A DNA stretch of 54,990 nt from Bacteroidales bacterium (GTDB lineage Bacteria > Bacteroidota > Bacteroidia > Bacteroidales > UBA932), in contig JAILQG010000094.1 in NCBI GenBank assembly GCA_024699055.1, forward strand, positions 1-54,990, given 5' to 3'. The position numbers and the translations under genes were made by a program. Below the pieces are notes generated by a model. That model searched no databases, had not been told where the DNA came from, and worked only from the letters and a program-made list of their open reading frames with translations. This document shows, one piece after another, positions 49,019 to 54,990 of the stretch (positions within the stretch are counted from its first letter, which is position 1; each line of letters opens with the position of its first letter).

Positions 49019-49672
49019 CTAGAAGATATAGGAGACTCCGGCGAAGATTTCAGAACGGTGAAGGGAGCTGTTCTCGCCGGCGTCACGGTCGAGCAGACCA
49101 TAACGGTAGCCGCCCTGGATGCGGATGACTCCGAAGAGTTCGGTTCCGAGGCCGCCGCCCACCATGACGTCGAATGGCTTATAGTCTTCGTCCAGTTCGA
49201 AATTGTTGAGGGTGTCTTCCTTTGAAATGGCGCCGATTACGGGAAGATCCAGGGATGCGTTATATCTGGTGGTGGAAGAAACGCAGTAGCTGAGCGAGGG
49301 ACCCGCAAAGGCGAAGAGTTTGATGCCGTCGGCGACGAATGTTCCGAATCTGAGGTTTATAGGCAGGGAGATATAGTGCTCGTTCAGCCTCAGGTCGTAG
49401 CTGCCGTTTATGTCGCCTATGATGTTGGCGGAGTCGGAATCGTTGGAAGTGAGATAGTTGTAATACAGGCCGGCGTTTACGTCAAGCCCGTTGGTGAGAT
49501 TGTACGTATAGGAAGCTCCGACATAGAAGCCCTGGGATGAGGCGTCGATGACGTTCGAAGCTATCATTTCCTTGTTCATGGAATACAGATAACCTGCGTC
49601 GATGGACGGCTGTGCGATTGCCATTCCCGCCGCTGCGGCGAGGACGGATAAAGTGATGATGACTTTTTTCAT
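49019..49672 (-). CDS. Outer-membrane beta-barrel protein (tandem paralogue)
   Basis: MKKVIITLSVLAAAAGMAIAQPSIDAGYLYSMN... shares DAGYxYSM, SQGFxxGAxYxY, YGLLDR and terminal AGxSYxF with the neighbour. Confidence 0.75.
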   Translation of the reverse strand: MKKVIITLSVLAAAAGMAIAQPSIDAGYLYSMNKEMIASNVIDASSQGFYVGASYTYNLTNGLDVNAGLYYNYLTSNDSDSANIIGDINGSYDLRLNEHYISLPINLRFGTFVADGIKLFAFAGPSLSYCVSSTTRYNASLDLPVIGAISKEDTLNNFELDEDYKPFDVMVGGGLGTELFGVIRIQGGYRYGLLDRDAGENSSLHRSEIFAGVSYIF

Positions 49673-49699
49673 ATCAGTTTGGTTATAAAGGTTATACAA

Positions 49700-51799
49700 T
49701 CAGAAAAGGATACCGAAATACCACAGGCAGAAGGCTGCCGCCGCCAGAAGTACAAGCACAGTTATGATTATGGCGCGGGTGCGACGCCGCCTCTTTGCGG
49801 CTTTTTCGTCCACTTCGGACAGAAGCGGGAACTTCGCGAGCTGGGTGAGCGTCTTGCCAAACTTTACCCGCACGTACGAAGCGGCATTCATGGCCCATCC
49901 GTTGGCGTTGAGCACCGCTCCGAGGTCGCGGTGGCGGAGATGTATCCAGGTGAGGATGACTGACGGCAGGCTGATGATGAGCATGAGGGCGAGCAGGACC
50001 AGCAGCAGCTTCCAGGGCCAAAGGGACACGGCTCCCTTTATGAGGGCGTTGAGCGCAACTCCGATGGCACCGATGGCGAGGCCTATGGCAGCGAAAATAC
50101 CGGCGTACTTGGCAATGTCGAATCCGCTTGCCGCAGGGGCGGCGCCGGGTGCGGCCTGGGCGGTTGCCGTCATTCCTGCCAACGCCTTGTCGTCCTTATC
50201 TTTCATCTTCTTGGAGAAGAGACCGCTGACCCATTTGCCGAATTTGCGGTATGGGGCCCAGAAAGCCTGCCTGAGGCTGAGGGGATTGTCGATGATCTTG
50301 GTGACCGTGGCGTCGTAAACCTCTCCGTCGCGGTCGTAGAAGACGGCGTTCTTGCCGACCCTCAGGCCCCTGGTTTCGCCGTTGGTGACCACGGCCGCTA
50401 TGTCGAAACTCTTGTTGCTTGTCTTTGAAGTGCAGGCCAGGTAAAGGATATACATCCAGCTCAGGCCGGCCATGTCGCCATGTTTGCCCATGTCGTCGAC
50501 CTTGATGCACAGGTCGCAGCGGCGCTGGTCGATGAAGAGTTCACCGGCCTGGAACACAGCTTTTCCACCAGGGACGTAAAACTCCTTGAAGCTTACGTAG
50601 TTGCAGAGGAAGCTGTAGAAATAACGGTAGAGGTGCAGGACTTTGTCTACGGTCTCGATGGAGATGGCTTCCTGCTCGAGGGCCTTATCGGAATCTATGA
50701 GGGCGAGGAGATCGTCCTTGCGGGAATCCTTCAGGACGCCATTGACCGCATCGAGGCCGAGCGACTCCACTTCGCCGCCTTTCTTTTCCGCCATCCAGGC
50801 CCTGTAGGGCTCGAATTTGGCGAGGACTGCGTTCCATTCGTCTTCGGTGACGGACTCTTTGCCTTCAAAGTCCTTAACCAGCGAAGCCACGGTCGCAATG
50901 CGTGACGCCCATGCCGGGTTGAGACCCTTGGCGAGGGGGAGTCTGCCGCCGGCTTCGGGACGGGCGACTGGATACTCGGACAGCTCTTCTTCGCGTCCTG
51001 CCAGATCATGTGCGCCCAGCACTTTCAGCTTTTCTATATCGACGTCCACGGCTGCGACGGCATCGGGGTCGAAACCGATCAGTTTGCAGCGCATGAAATA
51101 GTCTTCCACCTTGGCCTTCACGGCATCAACCGCAGCAAGGGCTGCGGGGGTGTCGGCGTAGGGCTTGGTTTCCTTTCCGGCCGAGGCCTGCCATGCGGCG
51201 TAGTCGGCGCATGCGGTGTAGAAAGCCTCTACCTGCTCCTGGGTTATGCCCTGCTCGCCGCAGCGGTCTGGCGCACCTCCCGATATTTCGAGAATGGTTT
51301 TGACGAGAGCCTGGAGCCCTTCGTCTTCACCGGTGGAAATCAGGGTGATGACGCCGTCGCCGTTGAACTTGCTGCCTGCGAAGATGCGAGCGTTGTCGGA
51401 AGTGTCTTCCAGGCAGATGCTGTCTTTCTCGAGCCCCAGGTTCCGGAGAATCTGGCGGGCCGATTTCTGCAGGGTGGCGCCTTCGGGATTGTCGGTGTTG
51501 AAAGCCTCGAGGGAAAGCTCGGAACGGCCTTCCAGCAGCTCGTCAGGATTGCGCAGTATGCCCGTAATCCACTGTGCTGCAGCTATCACTTCGTCGACAT
51601 GGATGATGCCGTCGCCGTTGGAATCGATGATTCCGAGGGTGCGGCGGTCGAATTCGAGATCTTTTACGGGAGCGCTCAGCACCGTCCACATTTTGCGGTC
51701 CAGTTCGCCGAGCCTGGCGATGTCTTCGCCGCTCCGGATTTCCACGCGGGCGGACCCGCCCGTTTCGGCAAATTTGAATTTATATTCCTTGTTGTCCAT
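49700..51799 (-). CDS. Uncharacterised EF-hand-containing membrane protein (699 aa)
   Basis: Canonical EF-hand loop DSNGDGIIHVDE; degenerate second loop KFNGDGVITLIS; three hydrophobic segments near the C-terminus. Confidence 0.7.
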   Translation of the reverse strand: MDNKEYKFKFAETGGSARVEIRSGEDIARLGELDRKMWTVLSAPVKDLEFDRRTLGIIDSNGDGIIHVDEVIAAAQWITGILRNPDELLEGRSELSLEAFNTDNPEGATLQKSARQILRNLGLEKDSICLEDTSDNARIFAGSKFNGDGVITLISTGEDEGLQALVKTILEISGGAPDRCGEQGITQEQVEAFYTACADYAAWQASAGKETKPYADTPAALAAVDAVKAKVEDYFMRCKLIGFDPDAVAAVDVDIEKLKVLGAHDLAGREEELSEYPVARPEAGGRLPLAKGLNPAWASRIATVASLVKDFEGKESVTEDEWNAVLAKFEPYRAWMAEKKGGEVESLGLDAVNGVLKDSRKDDLLALIDSDKALEQEAISIETVDKVLHLYRYFYSFLCNYVSFKEFYVPGGKAVFQAGELFIDQRRCDLCIKVDDMGKHGDMAGLSWMYILYLACTSKTSNKSFDIAAVVTNGETRGLRVGKNAVFYDRDGEVYDATVTKIIDNPLSLRQAFWAPYRKFGKWVSGLFSKKMKDKDDKALAGMTATAQAAPGAAPAASGFDIAKYAGIFAAIGLAIGAIGVALNALIKGAVSLWPWKLLLVLLALMLIISLPSVILTWIHLRHRDLGAVLNANGWAMNAASYVRVKFGKTLTQLAKFPLLSEVDEKAAKRRRRTRAIIITVLVLLAAAAFCLWYFGILF

Positions 51800-52382
51800 A
51801 TCTGAAAAATTCCTTGATTTTGGCCAGGAGCTCCTCCGGGGTGGCCGCCACGATGAAGAGGTCGAGATCTTCCCTTCCCGTGAAGGCGGCGTCGGTCATG
51901 TTGCGGATGAGCTGCAGCAGGGGATCGTAATAGCCGTCGACGTTGAGTATAGCCACGGGCTTGTTGAAGCGGTCGAGTTCGTTCCCTTCGAAAAACGAGA
52001 AGAATTCGTGCATGGTGCCGTAGCTCCCGGGGAGGATGATGCATATGTCGGCCATCTGCTCCATCATCCTGATCCTCTCGTCGAAAGTGCCGGCTTCGAG
52101 ATAGGTGTAGTTGCCGTATCCTTCGCCCTTCTGCCGGACGTCCAGACCGTGGCTGGCGTATGTCTTGCGCCCCTTGAACCCTTTCGGGAACACTCCGGTA
52201 ATCTTGCCGCCGGCCTCCATCACGCCTTCGGACATGGCGCCCATGGTCCCTACCCTCGCGCCTCCGTAAATCACTTCTATGCCTTCGGTTGCCAGAAGCC
52301 TGCCCAGTTCACGGGCGTTCACGACGTATTTGGGATCGTTCCCTGGGTTAGAGCCAAGATATACGGCTGCTTTTATGCTCAT
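51780..52382 (-). CDS. LOG family protein (Rossmann-fold nucleoside 5'-monophosphate phosphoribohydrolase-like)
   Basis: AAVYLGSNPGNDPKYV; YGGARVGTMGAMSEGVMEAGGKITGVFP; PGSYGTMHEFF. Confidence 0.85.
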   Translation of the reverse strand: MSIKAAVYLGSNPGNDPKYVVNARELGRLLATEGIEVIYGGARVGTMGAMSEGVMEAGGKITGVFPKGFKGRKTYASHGLDVRQKGEGYGNYTYLEAGTFDERIRMMEQMADICIILPGSYGTMHEFFSFFEGNELDRFNKPVAILNVDGYYDPLLQLIRNMTDAAFTGREDLDLFIVAATPEELLAKIKEFFRYGQQGI

Positions 52383-52428
52383 GTGCCGAAATGTATTGAT
52401 TCGTGGCCCTAAGTTAGCAATATTTTTC

Positions 52429-52436
52429 TATCTTTG
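52429..52436 (+). promoter_or_regulatory. -7 element for the DUF4091 protein
   Basis: TATCTTTG, 6 nt before the ATG at 52443. Confidence 0.55.
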
Positions 52437-52442
52437 AAAACG

Positions 52443-54218
52443 ATGCGCAAATCATTCCTCCTCATGGCGCTGCTGTGCATGCCGGTGGCCCTATACTCTC
52501 AGAACAAGACCCAGTGCGGCAACCCTACCGGGCAGGAGCGTTTCCCGCTCTACAGTTTCACCGAACTCCCGCGGCTCGCCGGGCCTTCTCCCGCCGAGTG
52601 GAGCTCTGTCAAGGGGACGCAGGTCTCCTGGGGGAGTACCGACGAACGTTATGCCATGCATTCGGTGCCGCTTGCAAAGGCTGCCGGCGCCCTGACCCTG
52701 AACGCCTGGAGGGGTGAAAAGGTGTCCGCCCAGGCAGTTGTGTGGACGGCGGAAGGCCTGGATGGCCTCAGCTTCGAGTTGACGCCCCTCACCGGGCCCG
52801 GCGGCGCGACGCTGGAAGCTGAAACCGGCTTCCTCCGATACGTGATGACCGATGGCATTCCCGAAGGCGAAGACAACGGGTGCGGCGAGCGCTATGACCA
52901 TACCCAGTTCGACTCTTCGATGGTGGCGGACTGCATCGATCCCTACCTGAAGGTCAAAGACCTCACTCCCATGGAGACGGCGTCCGTCTGGGTGGGCGTG
53001 CGCCTGCCGAGGGATATCCCCGCCGGGAAGTACAAAGGGAAACTGGTCTTCAGAAGCGGAGATGAGCCGGTAGGAAGCCTCGACCTCACGGTCAAGGCAT
53101 CCGAAAGGGTGCTGCCCCCGCCCAGCGAATGGAGTTTCCACCTCGACCTGTGGCAGAATCCGTTCGCTGTCGCAAGGTATTACCAGCTGCCGCTGTGGAG
53201 CGAAGAGCATTTCGCGGCCATGCGCCCCATCATGGAAAGGCTGGCCGCAGCGGGGCAGAAGGTCATAACCACGAGCATCATCGACAAGCCGTGGAACGGA
53301 CAGACGGAAGATCCTTTCAAGTCGATGATAAGCTGGATACGCCGTGCCGACGGCAGTTGGGAATGGCGCTACGACGTGTTCGACAAATGGGTGGAATTCA
53401 TGATGTCCTGCGGCATCGACGCCCAGATCAACTGCTATACCATGGTACCATGGAGGCTGTCCTTCCGGTATTACGACCAGCTCGAAGACGATTTCAAGGA
53501 GGTGGTGGCGGTCCCCGGTTCCGAGGCTTTCGAAGCCCACTGGCTGCCGTTCCTGAAGGATTTTGCCGCACATCTCAAGGCGAAGGGCTGGTTCTCCCGC
53601 TGCTGCATCGCCATGGACGAACGTCCCATGGAAGACATGCTCCTTGCCATCGGAGTGGTGCGCAAGGCCGATCCCGGTTTCAAGGTTGCGATGGCGGGAG
53701 GCTATCATCCCGAAATCGAGGAGTACCTGTTCGACTACTGCATCTCCCTGAACTCGGAATTCCCGCCTGAGGTGCTGGAGCGGCGCAAGGCGGAGGGAAA
53801 GGTGTCCACATACTATACCTGCTGCCACGAACCGCATCCCAATATCTTCACGTTCTCACCTCCCGCCGAAGGCGAATTCCACGGAGTGAACATGGCCGCG
53901 AGGGGAGTGGACGGATATCTTAGATGGACGGTGATAGGCTGGCCCCTGGAGCCGCTGCTCGATTCCCGTTTCCGCACCTGGCCTGCAGGAGATACGTACA
54001 CCATCTATCCCGGAAACCGTACCAGCATCCGTTTCGAACGTGTCATGGAAGGGGTCCAGGATTACGAAAAGATACGCCTGCTCCGCGAGGAATACTCGCG
54101 CACCGGCAATAAGAAGGCCCTGGTCCGGCTAGAGGAATGCCTTGCGCCCCTCGGCGATCCCGGGATGGATCCCGCAGCCATGGCACCATCCTTGAAAAAA
54201 CTTAAATCGATGTTTTAA
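52443..54218 (+). CDS. Secreted DUF4091 (glycoside hydrolase-like) protein
   Basis: Signal peptide MRKSFLLMALLCMPVALYSQ; N-terminal beta domain, TIM-barrel-like region, C-terminal ...RTWPAGDTYTIYPGNRTSIRFERVMEGVQDYEKIRLL typical of DUF4091. Confidence 0.85.
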   Translation: MRKSFLLMALLCMPVALYSQNKTQCGNPTGQERFPLYSFTELPRLAGPSPAEWSSVKGTQVSWGSTDERYAMHSVPLAKAAGALTLNAWRGEKVSAQAVVWTAEGLDGLSFELTPLTGPGGATLEAETGFLRYVMTDGIPEGEDNGCGERYDHTQFDSSMVADCIDPYLKVKDLTPMETASVWVGVRLPRDIPAGKYKGKLVFRSGDEPVGSLDLTVKASERVLPPPSEWSFHLDLWQNPFAVARYYQLPLWSEEHFAAMRPIMERLAAAGQKVITTSIIDKPWNGQTEDPFKSMISWIRRADGSWEWRYDVFDKWVEFMMSCGIDAQINCYTMVPWRLSFRYYDQLEDDFKEVVAVPGSEAFEAHWLPFLKDFAAHLKAKGWFSRCCIAMDERPMEDMLLAIGVVRKADPGFKVAMAGGYHPEIEEYLFDYCISLNSEFPPEVLERRKAEGKVSTYYTCCHEPHPNIFTFSPPAEGEFHGVNMAARGVDGYLRWTVIGWPLEPLLDSRFRTWPAGDTYTIYPGNRTSIRFERVMEGVQDYEKIRLLREEYSRTGNKKALVRLEECLAPLGDPGMDPAAMAPSLKKLKSMF

Positions 54219-54229
54219 ACTCAATTGTC

Positions 54230-54802
54230 ATGAATACATTTTCCCTGCGCAGACTTGCGCCCGCCATTTTGGTTTCTATCCTGTTCGTCTCATCCTGCGG
54301 CACTCTCACCAGGGTCGAGACCGACACCATGCTCAAGAACAACGAGTGGAGGCAGATTCTTGCAAACGATCTCGAAATCAGGTCCACACACGGGGTGGAG
54401 TACGGCATATTCCTGGAAGATTTCGTGCATGAAATCCACAGGACGCCGGATTACGAAGAATGGTATGTTGGATTCCGCTCCTACAAACGCACTCCCGAAG
54501 GCGCCCTGCTTCTTTTCTCGCTGCGCGACGGCTCCGAAATCCGCCTCGGCTGCAATACTCTTAACACGGTTGGAGAAAACAGCAGCCGCGGTGTGAGGTA
54601 CACGGCACTGTTTGATATAAGGCCGGAGGAGCTTGACAGGATCATCTACACCGGAATATCGAATATCCGGATTTCCACGGGAACGGGATTGTCGCACGAA
54701 GATTTCCGCGGCAACAGGCCGGCAAAGGTACAGAAGTACTTCCAGAAAGCCCGTACGAGCATCATACGGCGCCGTGACCACGCCCATCCGAGGAACAAAT
54801 AG
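54230..54802 (+). CDS. Hypothetical lipoprotein
   Basis: Lipobox LFVSSCGT; ORF between DUF4091 and GlsB-like genes. Confidence 0.65.
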   Translation: MNTFSLRRLAPAILVSILFVSSCGTLTRVETDTMLKNNEWRQILANDLEIRSTHGVEYGIFLEDFVHEIHRTPDYEEWYVGFRSYKRTPEGALLLFSLRDGSEIRLGCNTLNTVGENSSRGVRYTALFDIRPEELDRIIYTGISNIRISTGTGLSHEDFRGNRPAKVQKYFQKARTSIIRRRDHAHPRNK

Positions 54803-54811
54803 GAACAAATA
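54791..54811. repeat. Tandem duplication AGGAACAAAT x2 covering the stop codon
   Basis: aggaacaaataggaacaaatag at the end of the 54230-54802 gene. Confidence 0.7.
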
Positions 54812-54824
54812 GACGATAAATTGC

Positions 54825-54832
54825 TACATTTG
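54825..54832 (+). promoter_or_regulatory. -7 element for the GlsB-like gene
   Basis: TACATTTG, 28 nt before the ATG at 54861. Confidence 0.5.
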
Positions 54833-54860
54833 TGTCAACGACTAACTAAAATCACGCATT

Positions 54861-54990
54861 ATGGACATTGTGAACATTCTTCTTACCCTGCTCTTCGGAG
54901 CCATCGCAGGCTGGCTGGCCGGTTTCTTCGTAGTTAAAGACAAAGGCGGCCTCATCTGGAACATCATTATCGGCCTGCTCGGCGGTCTCG
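54861..54990 (+). CDS. GlsB/YeaQ/YmgE family stress-response membrane protein (partial, runs off window)
   Basis: MDIVNILLTLLFGAIAGWLAGFFVVKDKGGLIWNIIIGLLGGL. Confidence 0.85.
   Translation, partial: MDIVNILLTLLFGAIAGWLAGFFVVKDKGGLIWNIIIGLLGGL

Overview
The window is compact, moderately high-GC bacterial chromosome. Gene content and TAnnTTTG-type promoter boxes point to Bacteroidota, probably order Bacteroidales (inference). About 50 protein-coding genes are packed with almost no spacers. Most are housekeeping or metabolic: pth, rplY, xerD, trpS, tdk, rsmI, recA, rlmN, recX, pdxA, rnhA, rfbD, rfbC, hsp20, xseAB, ribF, greA, tsaB, ileS and lspA. Three larger modules stand out: (i) buk-ilvE-small TPR protein-four-subunit 2-oxoacid:ferredoxin oxidoreductase, suggesting branched-chain amino acid fermentation; (ii) xseAB-glgB-GH133-GT4-GH57-GT35-ribF, a glycogen operon of about 11 kb; (iii) mscS-MATE-DUF3737. 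I found no rRNA, tRNA, CRISPR array, prophage or IS element. I saw no clear new defence or mobile system. The most interesting signals are regulatory or architectural: a near-identical 18-bp two-sided promoter dyad at two unrelated divergent gene pairs; -7 boxes placed 4-7 nt from start codons (candidate leaderless mRNAs); seven of seven convergent gene pairs with essentially no spacer, one with a terminator embedded in the opposing gene; a terminator-like hairpin in the greA leader; a perfect Shine-Dalgarno on hsp20 only; and an uncharacterised EF-hand membrane protein beside a LOG-family enzyme. All calls come from reading the sequence; no searches were run.
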